Part shown: one piece after another, positions 34,442-42,552 of the stretch
Layout: each line of letters begins with the position of its first letter
Position numbering within the stretch: the stretch's first letter is position 1
Assembly: GCF_002502735.1 (NCBI RefSeq)
Contig: NZ_DAQC01000005.1
Coordinates: 1 to 64,000, forward strand
Source of the DNA: Methanoregula sp. UBA64
GTDB lineage: Archaea > Halobacteriota > Methanomicrobia > Methanomicrobiales > Methanospirillaceae
Length of the DNA: 64,000 nucleotides
Direction of reading: 5' to 3'
Notes under the pieces: generated by a model
Told to the model about the DNA's origin: nothing
The model's input: only the letters and a program-made list of their open reading frames with translations
The model's database searches: none
Position numbers and translations under genes: made by a program

Positions 34442-34644
34442 GGCGGGACCTTTAAGCTGTTTTATGGAAGCGTTAAAAAGGATTATTCAACGGATGAAAT
34501 ATTGCTCATGTTCGGCATTATAGGTTGTTGTCTGCTGTGCGCGAAAGACCGGCGGCAGCGCCGTCATATGCCGGCACCGGGGCCGGGCCGTACCGGACGG
34601 GGAAGTCCGCGCGAAACCTCCGGGCGGGTTTCCGGGATCGTGCA

Positions 34645-34824
34645 TCAGCACCCGGTTAAGTCCACATTCACATCGGCGAGGATCCGGCTGTACCTCTTCG
34701 GGTCTGCGTCGAACTGCTTCTTGCAGTAATTGCAGCAGAAATAATAGTCGGTTCCTTTGTAGGTGCTCACAAACGGGTTGTTCTCCTCATCAACGATCAT
34801 AAAGCAGACCGGGTCGGTGGCCAT
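34645..34824 (-). CDS. YHS domain protein
   Basis: A 59-residue protein that is one YHS domain, a small metal-associated module often in heavy-metal enzymes. It reads ATDPVCFMIVDEENNP at the start and YKGTDYYFCCNYCKKQFDAD in the middle, matching the DPVCGM...Y.G..YYFCS..C...F..DP pattern; cysteines are at 7, 30, 31, 34 and 59. AGGAG lies nine to thirteen bases before the ATG at 34824. It stands alone between nrdJ and a small plus-strand gene, so no partner can be named. Confidence 0.78.
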   Translation of the reverse strand: MATDPVCFMIVDEENNPFVSTYKGTDYYFCCNYCKKQFDADPKRYSRILADVNVDLTGC

Positions 34825-34943
34825 GGCATGTTACTCCTGTATCGTAATGTTCCATCTCTTGCCGCAGTTAGATAAAGGTGCGGAAATGGTACGCTGGCAC
34901 GTGACAAAGAAGGATTTTCTTATCCAACATCCTTGTGCTTTTC

Positions 34944-35087
34944 ATGGACCGGCAGGAGCACATCCATATCATCGGCGCGGGGGAGCAGATCGAAGCGGCC
35001 TGTGCGGCGGCCATGAATGAGAAATTCACCCGGATGGAACAGACGCTGGACAACATTGAGCGTATCCTTGAAAAGGTGGAGGAATAA
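34944..35087 (+). CDS. Small hypothetical protein
   Basis: A possible 47-residue protein starting MDRQEHIHIIGAGEQIE and ending in a helical, charged segment (FTRMEQTLDNIERILEKVEE). It has no recognised family. Support for it being real is the GC-rich third codon positions like neighbouring genes, an amphipathic heptad pattern in the C-terminal half, and TTTTCTTATCC about 20-30 bases before the ATG as a weak TATA box. It lies between the YHS gene and the convergent nitroreductase gene and is too short to be certain. Confidence 0.5.
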   Translation: MDRQEHIHIIGAGEQIEAACAAAMNEKFTRMEQTLDNIERILEKVEE

Positions 35088-35122
35088 CCGGGCTTCACCC
35101 GGGATCCTGGTACAACAGTGTA

Positions 35123-35689
35123 TTACCTGACCCATGTCACCTTCGCGGGGTGCTTGTCGTGCGCCTCCGGCGTCTCGTCCGGGTACCCGAACACAATCGT
35201 TCCCACCGGGCTGTACCCCTCAGGGATACGGAAACCCGCCATGAGCTCCCGGTTCTCATAGGCAACCTCGGTCGAGCCGATCCAGCAGCTGCCGATGCCA
35301 AGCGCATGGGCGGCAAGCATCATGTTCTGTGCGCAGAGCGAGCAGTCGATCTCCTTAAACCGGCTCGCGGTCTTCCCGGCGATCAGAATAACGGTCGGGG
35401 CATGGTAGTAGATCGAGTACCCGGGGCTTTCGAGCATTGCCCGGAACGCATCGGACATCCCGTCGTGCGCATCCTTCATGTGCGCAATCATGATGGGTTT
35501 GGCGTATTCGGAGACCTTGTTTAGGAATTCCTGATCCTGCACCACCACAAATGCCCACGGCTGGAGGGCGAGGGCAGACGGTGCGTACGTCCCCGCTTTG
35601 AGGATCTCTGCAAGAACTGCGTCCGGTATCTGCTCCTTTTTGTATTTCCTGACACTGCGGCGTGTCATGAGTGCTTCGCGTGCTTCCAT
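35123..35689 (-). CDS. Nitroreductase family protein
   Basis: FMN-dependent oxidoreductase of 188 residues, acting on nitro, quinone or similar acceptors. N-terminal TRRSVRKYKKEQIPD (residues 9-23) carries the flavin-phosphate arginines; APSALALQPWAFVVV near 36-50 is the next flavin loop; and GIGSCWIGSTE near 131 with PVGTIVFGYPDE near 160 complete the fold. True substrate unknown. It is the last of seven minus-strand genes for flavin or Fe-S proteins between 35123 and 40013, and is about 88 bases from the next nitroreductase upstream. Confidence 0.88.
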   Translation of the reverse strand: MEAREALMTRRSVRKYKKEQIPDAVLAEILKAGTYAPSALALQPWAFVVVQDQEFLNKVSEYAKPIMIAHMKDAHDGMSDAFRAMLESPGYSIYYHAPTVILIAGKTASRFKEIDCSLCAQNMMLAAHALGIGSCWIGSTEVAYENRELMAGFRIPEGYSPVGTIVFGYPDETPEAHDKHPAKVTWVR

Positions 35690-35777
35690 AACGGGATACC
35701 TCCTTTTAGGTACTGGTCTTCTTGCTGTACGGGGAGATGTGCTTTTTGGGCGTGCGGGTGCCTTTGGAGAGGAGATG

Positions 35778-36368
35778 TTACCTTACCCACCGGACCTTCT
35801 GCACAAGGTCTGGATCGATCCGGGCCGGCGCCGGGGGCACCTCTGCCGGGTACCCGAGCGGCGTGACTGCTACGAGCTCTTTTGTATCGGGAATGGAAAG
35901 GATCCGGCGCAATGCCTTCCCGTCCTGCAGCGGCCCGGTCATCCAGCAGGTGCCAAGCCCGAGCGCAGTAGCGGCCAAAAGGAGGTTTTCCATCGCAGCG
36001 CTCGCACTCTCCAGGTTTGCCCTGCGGAAATCTTCGGTATCCACCCTGTCGGTCAGGACCACGATCGCCACCGGGGCACCGCCATAGGTCTCGGCAAACC
36101 GGATAAACTCCTCCCGGGACAGGGAGCCGTGGCCGGAAGAAGCGGGGAGGTTCCGGGTCAGCTCTTCAATAACTGCCCCGAAGGAGATTCCCAGCTCCCG
36201 GATCGTCTCCGTTTTGGTCACCACGATAAACTCCCACTGCTGGCGGTTCATGGCAGACGGGGCCTGGTTCGCCGCATCGAGGATCTTTTTGATCTCCGTT
36301 TCCGGCACCGGGTCCGGCCGGTACTTCCGCACCGCCCGGCGGGCATGGACCGCTTCGAAGAGTTCCAG
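35778..36368 (-). CDS. Nitroreductase family protein, probable CTG start
   Basis: FMN-dependent nitroreductase-like enzyme of 196 residues. The flavin-binding start ARRAVRKYRPDPVPE, then QAPSAMNRQQWEFIVV and ALGLGTCWMTGP, and VTPLGYPAEVP, match the family. The first ATG/GTG (GTG at 36332) would cut off the arginine-containing segment LFEAVHARRA that the family needs. Only the codon CTG at 36366-36368 can start it, because a stop codon (the end of the upstream flavodoxin gene) lies two codons before. GGAG sits nine bases in front of the CTG, supporting this start. It overlaps nothing and follows the flavodoxin gene by six bases. Confidence 0.8.
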   Translation of the reverse strand: MELFEAVHARRAVRKYRPDPVPETEIKKILDAANQAPSAMNRQQWEFIVVTKTETIRELGISFGAVIEELTRNLPASSGHGSLSREEFIRFAETYGGAPVAIVVLTDRVDTEDFRRANLESASAAMENLLLAATALGLGTCWMTGPLQDGKALRRILSIPDTKELVAVTPLGYPAEVPPAPARIDPDLVQKVRWVR

Positions 36369-36374
36369 GCCCGG

Positions 36375-37055
36375 TCACTCCTTCTTACGGGGCTGTTCCC
36401 GGGATTCAGCGGCCTGCACCAGCCGGACGCCGAGATCGAAGGCCCGCCTGCAGTCCTGCGGGAAGATCTCCCTGTGGCGCTTCCGCCGTTCCTCCGGATC
36501 CGCGTAGGAATAGACCACCTTGTCGAAATCCGCAAACTGGAGCGTCTCGTTGCAGAAGAGGGTCTCTGACGTCTGCCCGAAGATCATCTTCAAGACGGCC
36601 GCATTTGCCCCGATGGGCCAGCAGTACTGATCCTTCATGATCTGTTCGGAGACGTTCATCGTATACACAAACGCCGTCGGGATCTTCTTCGGGAAGAGGC
36701 AGGAGTGATGCTGGTCGTAGACCAGGTACGGGAACATCAGCCGTTCCATAAAGGAGCGCATCTCGCCGGTCACTATCCCGAAGTAGATCGGGGAGCCGAG
36801 GATCAACACGTCCGTGTTGCGGATCCGGTCGAGGACCGGGGCGAGATCGTCTTTTACCGCGCACTTCCCGTAGCTCTTCCCGCCTTTTGTCTTGCAGGCA
36901 AAACAGCTGATGCATCCTTTGTAGTCGAGGTCGTACAGGTGCACGAGTTCGGTCCCTGCACCCGCGGACTTCGCGCCTTCGAGCGCGTGTTCGAGGAGCG
37001 TTGCCGTATTCCACTTCTTGCGCGGGCTTCCGTTGACTGCGATAACGTTTGTCAT
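36375..37055 (-). CDS. Iron-sulfur flavoprotein / flavodoxin family
   Basis: Flavodoxin-fold protein of 226 residues. AVNGSPRKKWNT near the start is the FMN phosphate loop and GSPIYFGIVTGEMRSFMERL near 88 the second. A cysteine set, CISCFACKTKGGKSYGKC, near 48-65 has the C-x2-C-x2-C spacing with a longer gap to the last cysteine, so an Isf-type 4Fe-4S cluster is likely but not certain. A C-terminal extension of about 60 residues is longer than in the other two copies here. It is translated just before the nitroreductase gene, whose CTG start lies six bases after its stop. Confidence 0.86.
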   Translation of the reverse strand: MTNVIAVNGSPRKKWNTATLLEHALEGAKSAGAGTELVHLYDLDYKGCISCFACKTKGGKSYGKCAVKDDLAPVLDRIRNTDVLILGSPIYFGIVTGEMRSFMERLMFPYLVYDQHHSCLFPKKIPTAFVYTMNVSEQIMKDQYCWPIGANAAVLKMIFGQTSETLFCNETLQFADFDKVVYSYADPEERRKRHREIFPQDCRRAFDLGVRLVQAAESREQPRKKE

Positions 37056-37104
37056 GGGTTGTACCGTTCCGGTGAGATTTTGTGCAGAATTTTTGCGGGT
37101 CTGC

Positions 37105-37689
37105 TCAGGATTTCCGGGCCTTCTCCGTTGCCTTGATCAGCCATGCCATGTTCTTCCCGGCGTCCCGGGCGCGGCCGATCCCTTCCTCATCCCTGTTCAC
37201 GTCCCCGATCTCCCGTCCCACCCCGATGACGGGGAAACCCGGGACAACCATACCCCCGACGAGCAGGAAGTGGAGCATGGTATCGATTGTACGCGATGCC
37301 CCGGACCGGCGCACTGCGGTCACGGCCATACCTGCCCGGCGCTGGTACAGGCCGCCGTTTGCCATGGACACGAAACCCGCCCGGTCGATCAGGGCCTTCA
37401 TCTCCGGTGTCACATCAAGGAAGTACACGGGCGATCCAAGGATGATGCCGTCCGCTTCTACCATTTTGTCGATGCAGCCGTTGACAATATCATCGTCAAA
37501 GACACAGTGCCCGTCCTTGTTCTCAAAGCACTTCATGCAGGCGGTGCAGGGCCGGATCTTCTTTTTCCCGACCTGCACGAGCTCGGTTGCGATCCCTTCG
37601 TTCTCCAGCTCCTCAAAGATATGCCCGATAAGAATGGACGTGTTCCCGTCCTTTCTCGGGCTTCCGTTGAATGCAACGACTTTTGCCAT
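37105..37689 (-). CDS. Iron-sulfur flavoprotein / flavodoxin family
   Basis: Flavodoxin-fold redox protein of 194 residues. The FMN loop is FNGSPRKDGNTS (residues 7-18); CTACMKCFENKDGHC near 48-62 is a compact Isf-type cluster motif; GSPVYFLDVTPEMKALIDR near 85 closes the flavin site. It has two internal positively charged stretches, AVTAVRRSG and GREIGD. The role is likely electron transfer between a ferredoxin-type donor and an oxidised substrate. It is the middle gene of the flavin cluster and has GGTGA eight bases before its ATG. Confidence 0.88.
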   Translation of the reverse strand: MAKVVAFNGSPRKDGNTSILIGHIFEELENEGIATELVQVGKKKIRPCTACMKCFENKDGHCVFDDDIVNGCIDKMVEADGIILGSPVYFLDVTPEMKALIDRAGFVSMANGGLYQRRAGMAVTAVRRSGASRTIDTMLHFLLVGGMVVPGFPVIGVGREIGDVNRDEEGIGRARDAGKNMAWLIKATEKARKS

Positions 37690-37719
37690 CCGATCACCTG
37701 AATTTTTGTTCTCCTTTTG

Positions 37720-38505
37720 CTAGCGTTGTTCGTCCTTTATGGCCTCTGCCACCTCGCGGGTGGCAAGGATGCCGTTCAATGCTGCCGGGAACCCGGCATA
37801 AATTGAGACAAGCAGCATGATCTCCACGATCTCCGCTTCAGTAAGGCCGGCCCGGAGCCCGCCGCCGATATGGAACCGGAGCTGCGAGGGGGCCGTGCCT
37901 TTTGCGGCAAGGGCCGCGATCGTTGCCACCTGCCGGATCCGGATCGGGAGGACGCCCCGGGCATAGATATCCCCGTACCCGAACTCGACAACGTACCGGG
38001 TGATATCCGGGTTGATGGGATCGAAGGTCTCCTTTAACACCCGTTCCTGGTCGGGAGCGATCTGTGCAAGCAGCCCTTTTCCCCGTTCGTACCGTCCCGC
38101 CGGGCCGGCATGGACGGACTCTGGTGAGAGGGTCTGCCCGGTCTCTGAAAGGACCTCCATGAGCGTTCCCATGGCATTGAGGGTCGCCGGGAACCCGGCG
38201 TACCCGACCATCTGGATGATGATCTCCCGGATCTCCTCCGGGGTGCAGCCCACGTGGAGCGCCGCATGGATATGGACTTTGAGCTGGGGGGCGGCGGTGC
38301 CCATCGCGGTAAGGGCCGCGACAACCGCCTGTTCTTTGGTCTTGTTGTCGAGCCCTTCGCGGGCATAGATCTCGCCAAACGGGTACTCGATGAGGTACCG
38401 GGCAAGGTCCGGGCAGATGGCGTTGAGCCGAGCTTCAACGGCAACGCCTGCCTCGCCGTCGATCTCAAGCAGTTTTTTCCTTCCGATTGTTGCGTAATCT
38501 GTCAT
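37720..38505 (-). CDS. Carboxymuconolactone decarboxylase-like protein, two CMD domains
   Basis: A 261-residue protein built of two tandem CMD domains of about 110 residues. The first has YPFGEIYAREGLDNKTKEQ and HIHAALHVGCTPEEIREI; the second FGYGDIYARGVLP, RFHIGGGLRAGLTEAEIVEI. Fused CMD repeats occur in archaea and act as decarboxylases, thiol peroxidase-like proteins or isomerases. The AhpD-type CxxC is absent, which argues against an alkyl hydroperoxidase role. GGTGA is four bases before the ATG at 38505 (a second ATG is at 38508). It is in the same orientation as the flavoprotein and ferredoxin-nitroreductase genes. Confidence 0.86.
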   Translation of the reverse strand: MTDYATIGRKKLLEIDGEAGVAVEARLNAICPDLARYLIEYPFGEIYAREGLDNKTKEQAVVAALTAMGTAAPQLKVHIHAALHVGCTPEEIREIIIQMVGYAGFPATLNAMGTLMEVLSETGQTLSPESVHAGPAGRYERGKGLLAQIAPDQERVLKETFDPINPDITRYVVEFGYGDIYARGVLPIRIRQVATIAALAAKGTAPSQLRFHIGGGLRAGLTEAEIVEIMLLVSIYAGFPAALNGILATREVAEAIKDEQR

Positions 38506-38601
38506 CATGTCACCGTAACCGGCATGTGCTTTCCGGCTATACTATCCTTCCTGGAACGGGCAGGAGATCCCTTCCTTAAGGAGATGCTCCTTTCGGATCC
38601 C

Positions 38602-39423
38602 CTATCCCCACGTCACCTTCAGCGGGTTCCGGCGCGGGATCCCGCGGGTCCTGTACTTCGGGGTGCCGAAGAACAGGCTGTAGGAGTACTCGCGGCCCGC
38701 AGGCAGGTCGAGCGCCTCAAGGAGCGGCCCGTACGACGACCGGGCAGCCATCGAGAGGAACCCGGCCCAGCAGGCCCCGATGCCAAATGCCGGTGCGGCG
38801 ATGTCGAAATGGGTAAGCGCGATGAATGCATCTACCGAGGCAACCGGGTTATGTTCCGGGATGTGGGCAACGACAAGGTGAGGCGCCCCGCGGCAGATGG
38901 GATCGATACCGGCGTCCCATGCAGCAATCAGGCCCGGGACATAGCCGCTCATCGGGTGGCTGCTGTTCTTTATTGTCCGCATCCAGTCCACGGTCAGGCC
39001 GGCGAGCCGGCGGACGTTCTCTTTATTATGGACCACCAGCCACTGCACCTGCTGGCCGTTCCCTCCCGATGCAGCGTACCGGGCAACATCGAGCACCTGC
39101 AGGATCTTCTCTTTTGGGACCGGTTTTTTTGCATAGCAGCGGACGGACCGGCGGCTCTTCAGGTAGAGGGCAAGGGTCTCGGCCGGGATCTCCCCGGCAC
39201 CGGCCGGGAGAGGTTCCTTCTCGGCGGGCCGGTCGTTTACGGTAATCGCCCCGGCCGGGCAGAACACCTCGCAGTGCCCGCAGCGGATGCAGGCATCCGC
39301 GCTGGTCTCCGGGACGGCTTCGGGGTTCTCTTCTTTTGCCGGGACGATTATTCCCATCGGGCAGACTTCCGAACAGATCCCGCACCGGGTGCAGAGATCC
39401 TTTTCAACGATAATTGCAGACAT
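38602..39423 (-). CDS. Ferredoxin-nitroreductase fusion protein
   Basis: A 273-residue protein with two 4Fe-4S sites at the N-terminus (CTRCGICSEVCP with Cys11, 14, 17, 21, and CIRCGHCEVFCP near 45-56), followed by an FMN-dependent nitroreductase domain from about 85. The nitroreductase part has SRRSVRCYAKKPVPKEK, ARYAASGGNGQQVQWLVV and FGIGACWAGF. Such fusions are common in anaerobes and transfer ferredoxin electrons to a substrate. I start at the ATG at 39423; the upstream extension overlaps the flavin reductase gene. It is 11 bases behind the flavin reductase gene. Confidence 0.9.
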   Translation of the reverse strand: MSAIIVEKDLCTRCGICSEVCPMGIIVPAKEENPEAVPETSADACIRCGHCEVFCPAGAITVNDRPAEKEPLPAGAGEIPAETLALYLKSRRSVRCYAKKPVPKEKILQVLDVARYAASGGNGQQVQWLVVHNKENVRRLAGLTVDWMRTIKNSSHPMSGYVPGLIAAWDAGIDPICRGAPHLVVAHIPEHNPVASVDAFIALTHFDIAAPAFGIGACWAGFLSMAARSSYGPLLEALDLPAGREYSYSLFFGTPKYRTRGIPRRNPLKVTWG

Positions 39424-39434
39424 GACAGATTTCC

Positions 39435-40013
39435 TTAACAGGTTGGTTTCTGAGATTTCGCAAAGGCTTTTCCGGCACTCCATGCATCGCCGGCATGGTC
39501 GCCGAGTCTCCAGTACCGGTTGTCGGGCATGGTCAGGACGAGCGGATCGATAGCCGGGAAATCCGGTTTGTCGTCTTTTACGATCTTTTTATCCGCCCAG
39601 GCCCCGACAATCTCGCCGATAAAGAGCGTGTGGGTGGGGAGGGATACAGCCTGCACAAGGCTGCATTCGAGCGTTACCGGGCACTCCCGGATCATGGGTG
39701 CCGTCTTTGTGGTGCCATAGAATACGTCGAACACACCGGATTTGTCCACGGTTTTACCGGACACGATCCCGCAGTAATCGGTCTTTACCAGAAGTGCCGA
39801 TGACGGGACATTGACCGAGAAGGTCTTTGCCGCCTTAATCCCCCCGGTTGTGGCATGGTTGTTGTGGAGCCCGCAGGCAATCATCGGCGGGTTGCCGTTT
39901 ACCCGGGCACACCAGCCCACCGCCATGAAATTCGCACGTCCGTTTACCTGGGTCCCGACGAGGACCACCGGCATCGGGATAAAGAAATTTTTTTGGATCT
40001 CGATCTTTTCCAT
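39435..40013 (-). CDS. Flavin reductase family protein
   Basis: A 192-residue split-barrel FMN-binding protein of the flavin reductase-like family. The N-terminus has PMPVVLVGTQVNGRANFMAV, followed by GNPPMIACGLHNNHATTGGI and KTFSVNVPS, and SVDKSGVFDVFYG-type wording (TVDKSGVFDVFYG), which match family order. It probably binds FMN and may supply reduced flavin or act as an oxidoreductase itself. It is the first gene of the seven-gene redox cluster and divergent from the HxlR gene at 40189, so it is the likely regulator target. Confidence 0.87.
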   Translation of the reverse strand: MEKIEIQKNFFIPMPVVLVGTQVNGRANFMAVGWCARVNGNPPMIACGLHNNHATTGGIKAAKTFSVNVPSSALLVKTDYCGIVSGKTVDKSGVFDVFYGTTKTAPMIRECPVTLECSLVQAVSLPTHTLFIGEIVGAWADKKIVKDDKPDFPAIDPLVLTMPDNRYWRLGDHAGDAWSAGKAFAKSQKPTC

Positions 40014-40130
40014 AGGATAGCTCCTTATACCCCGCTCCTGGCAGGATCTCCGGGCCGGACACCGTATGCAGGAGAGGATACATTCCGATTTTCTCTAACG
40101 GCAGTCTGAACCATTAAGATAGAATCTGCC

Positions 40131-40188
40131 CCAACTGAATATATAGGGGATACGGTCAATATTGTAATGGACTTTCCTTGGTGTAACT
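40131..40188. promoter_or_regulatory. Divergent promoter of hxlR-type gene and redox cluster
   Basis: CAATATTG at 40158-40165 lies 24-31 bases before the HxlR ATG and is a fitting TATA box. GAATATATAG at 40137-40146 reads as a TATA box on both strands and may serve the minus-strand cluster with a leader of about 90-100 bases. Operators for the HxlR protein would be expected here, but no clear palindrome stands out. Confidence 0.45.
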
Positions 40189-40581
40189 ATGACCTATGTG
40201 AAAAATGGCAAGACCTACCACTGCACCGTGGAGGCAACGCTTGATGTGATTGGCGGCAAATGGAAACCTCTTATCCTCTGGCACCTCGGCGATTCCGTGA
40301 TGCGCTTCGGGGAACTCCAGAAAAGCCTGCACGGCGTGAACGCGAAGATGCTCACCAAGCAGCTCCGCGAGCTCGAAGAGGACGGGGTGATCCGGCGCAC
40401 GGTCTACCCGGAGGTCCCGCCCCGGGTCGAGTACGCGATCACCGAGTTCGGCAAGACCCTTATTCCCATCCTCGAAGCCCTCTGCACGTGGGGGGCGCAG
40501 TACCTCGGCACCCAGAACGGCAAGGGAAAAGCGGCGGAGTACCAGTGCCCGGCAAAGGCCGGGAAGATCAAGAGCGAATAG
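40189..40581 (+). CDS. HxlR family transcriptional regulator
   Basis: Winged helix-turn-helix regulator of 130 residues. The HxlR signature is clear: CTVEATLDVIGGKWKPLILW near residues 12-31 (read in two parts), then RFGELQKSLHGVNAKMLTKQLRELEEDGVI, and the wing VPPRVEYAITEFG. A cysteine at residue 12 is where redox-sensing relatives have their reactive thiol, so control by oxidants or electrophiles is possible. It is divergent from the flavin/nitroreductase cluster, the usual arrangement for HxlR regulators and their targets. Confidence 0.9.
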   Translation: MTYVKNGKTYHCTVEATLDVIGGKWKPLILWHLGDSVMRFGELQKSLHGVNAKMLTKQLRELEEDGVIRRTVYPEVPPRVEYAITEFGKTLIPILEALCTWGAQYLGTQNGKGKAAEYQCPAKAGKIKSE

Positions 40582-40600
40582 GTGCCGCCGGAAGCTGCAC

Positions 40601-40608
40601 TTTTTTTT
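40601..40608 (+). terminator. Oligo-T terminator after hxlR-type gene
   Basis: Eight T about 20 bases beyond the stop codon, preceded by a weak GCCGCCGGAAGC stem region. Confidence 0.45.
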
Positions 40609-40662
40609 AGATATGGCCCGCCCTGCCGGCCGGGAAAAACTGAATTTTAAGAGGGAGTGTCG

Positions 40663-41562
40663 TTACGAATGGAGGTTCATCCATTCGAGATAGGCGCTTT
40701 TGTCCACAATGGTTCCGGGCTTCTCCGCCACGGCCCCGGACTCGTGCAGAGAGTCCTCACCTTCCATCTGTCGGCCTGTTCCGGGCGGGGCCTGCCGGCG
40801 CTGCTCCATCAGTACCGCTATCATATCGCGGTCAAGGGAGATATCGTCAGGCACAAGGATCCTCCTTAGCGAGTACAGCTCGGAGACATATTCGTCGGCG
40901 CTGATGGTGTGGGAGGTACCAAGATCTTCCGGTATAAGGCGCACGATACCAAGGATCTCCTCTTTGGAATTTACGGGGAGATGCCCCATGACCCGGTAGG
41001 ATTCGAGCAGAATCTCCAGCCGGTCCTGCCCGTATTTTTTTACCGCCTTGTCGGTCCAGGAGAATAACCGGAATACCTTCTGGAGGCCGGGTTTCTCCGG
41101 TTCGGATCGCCGGGAGGCTTTGAGCGCCAGAACGAGATCCGCCCGGGACACGGGAGGGGCGATCGAAGCATCCTTGTTCTTTACCGGGGCCTCCTCAGTT
41201 CCCGACCGGGCCGCAGTATCCGGTTCCTTCGTACCGGGAGGACCCGCCGGGTCGCCTCCGGCATCTTCTGCTGCGTCCAGCTGCGTTTTGCGGGCCTCAA
41301 GCGCAACCTCCCGGGCATCGAGGGCAGCTTTCCCGGCCTCTTTTGCCGCGGTTTCCGCGGAGGATACGGAATTTTGCGGGAAGGCGGCCAGGTCTCCCGC
41401 GCTCTGGAACTCGTTCATACGTTCCCTGATATCGATCAGGAGACGCTTGATGGAGGTTTTAATGAGATCGACTTCCTGCTCCAGGTTTTTGAGTTTGAGA
41501 TCCGGGTCGTCCGCGGACGCGGCACTCGCTATGGTATCGACCTGGGTTTGATCCATCGCCAT
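40663..41562 (-). CDS. Uncharacterised protein, possible FlaD/E-like C-terminal domain
   Basis: A 299-residue protein I do not firmly recognise. The N-terminal region has a coiled segment LEQEVDLIKTSIKRLLIDIRE that resembles archaellum accessory proteins FlaC/FlaD. A middle part of about 70 residues is low-complexity Ala/Glu/Pro/Lys. The C-terminal part, from about 140, contains LFSWTDKAVKKYGQDRLEIL and ILLESYRVMGHLP, which recall the FlaD/E core (WLEFLVEKVG..LLDYY), and a later EYVSELYSLRRIL. No archaellum genes are adjacent, so the assignment is weak. ATG at 41562 is chosen because GGAG lies five bases upstream; ATG at 41556 and GTG at 41568 are also in frame. Confidence 0.5.
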   Translation of the reverse strand: MAMDQTQVDTIASAASADDPDLKLKNLEQEVDLIKTSIKRLLIDIRERMNEFQSAGDLAAFPQNSVSSAETAAKEAGKAALDAREVALEARKTQLDAAEDAGGDPAGPPGTKEPDTAARSGTEEAPVKNKDASIAPPVSRADLVLALKASRRSEPEKPGLQKVFRLFSWTDKAVKKYGQDRLEILLESYRVMGHLPVNSKEEILGIVRLIPEDLGTSHTISADEYVSELYSLRRILVPDDISLDRDMIAVLMEQRRQAPPGTGRQMEGEDSLHESGAVAEKPGTIVDKSAYLEWMNLHS

Positions 41563-41749
41563 CCACACTCCATGCTTAGTTTTCAGTTACAATTAATAAA
41601 ATTTTCTCTTTGATTTTAACAATAATCTAAGGTTATTTTTGGAATATGATCGTAATTTTCCGGTTTTTATTTATTTTTCCACATGATCTATCATGTGGGA
41701 ATTTGCCTTTCGTTTCCCTTATCACCTTGCTCACCAATAAAAAAAGAGA

Positions 41750-42460
41750 ATGGACCAGGTCGTCAGGCAGATACGGCAGGATCTCAACGGGATGGCAGAC
41801 CCCGGGATCCAGAAATCATCGAAGCGGTTTTTCAAGGAAGAGATCCGGTGTTACGGGATCAGGACCACAGCGGTCGTTGCCCTCGCAAAAAAGTACTATA
41901 AGGAGATCAAAGGCCGGGACAAGCAGGAGATCTTCGCCCTCTGCGAAGAGCTGTACAGATCCGGATACATGGAGGAGTCCTTTATCGTCTCGCAATGGGC
42001 GCACTCCCTCTCCGGCCGGTACGAACCGGAGGATCTTGCAGTCTTTGCCCGCTGGATCGATACCTACATCACGAACTGGGCCTCCTGCGACGGCTTCTGC
42101 AACCATACCCTGGGGGACTTCTTCGAACAGTACCCTGAATATATCGCCGAATTACAACAGTGGACGCAGTCAAAGAACCGCTGGATGCGGCGGGCGGCGG
42201 CGGTCTCCCTGATTGTCCCGGCAAAGCACGGAAAATTCCTTGACGAATCCCTCGCGATTGCCGGTCTTCTCCTGACCGATACCGACGACATGGTACAGAA
42301 AGGGTACGGCTGGCTCTTAAAAGAAGCGAGCCGGAAACACACCGAAGAAGTGTTCGGTTTTGTCATGCGCAACAAAAAGGCCATGCCCCGGACGGCTCTC
42401 CGGTATGCAATCGAGCTGATGCCAAAGGAGCTCAAAGCGGAGGCAATGAAAAAGGACTGA
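41750..42460 (+). CDS. DNA alkylation repair (AlkD-like) protein
   Basis: An all-helical HEAT-repeat protein of 236 residues like AlkD glycosylases, which release positively charged alkylated bases. Characteristic parts are FFKEEIRCYGIRTTAVVALAKKYY near residues 28-50 (read in two parts), WIDTYITNWASCDGFCNHTLG near 102, KNRWMRRAAAVSLIVPAK near 145, and LLTDTDDMVQKGYGWLLKEA near 180. The Trp, Asp and Arg that line the AlkD groove have plausible counterparts. Enzymatic activity is not proven for archaeal members. It lies alone, 89 bases before the serpin gene. Confidence 0.88.
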   Translation: MDQVVRQIRQDLNGMADPGIQKSSKRFFKEEIRCYGIRTTAVVALAKKYYKEIKGRDKQEIFALCEELYRSGYMEESFIVSQWAHSLSGRYEPEDLAVFARWIDTYITNWASCDGFCNHTLGDFFEQYPEYIAELQQWTQSKNRWMRRAAAVSLIVPAKHGKFLDESLAIAGLLLTDTDDMVQKGYGWLLKEASRKHTEEVFGFVMRNKKAMPRTALRYAIELMPKELKAEAMKKD

Positions 42461-42552
42461 GATCGGAGACTTCGTGCACGGTCCGGTGCATAACTGCGAA
42501 AATACCCGCAATTATCGCCAGATTTAATGGAACGGCCCTCCCACATTCCGGT

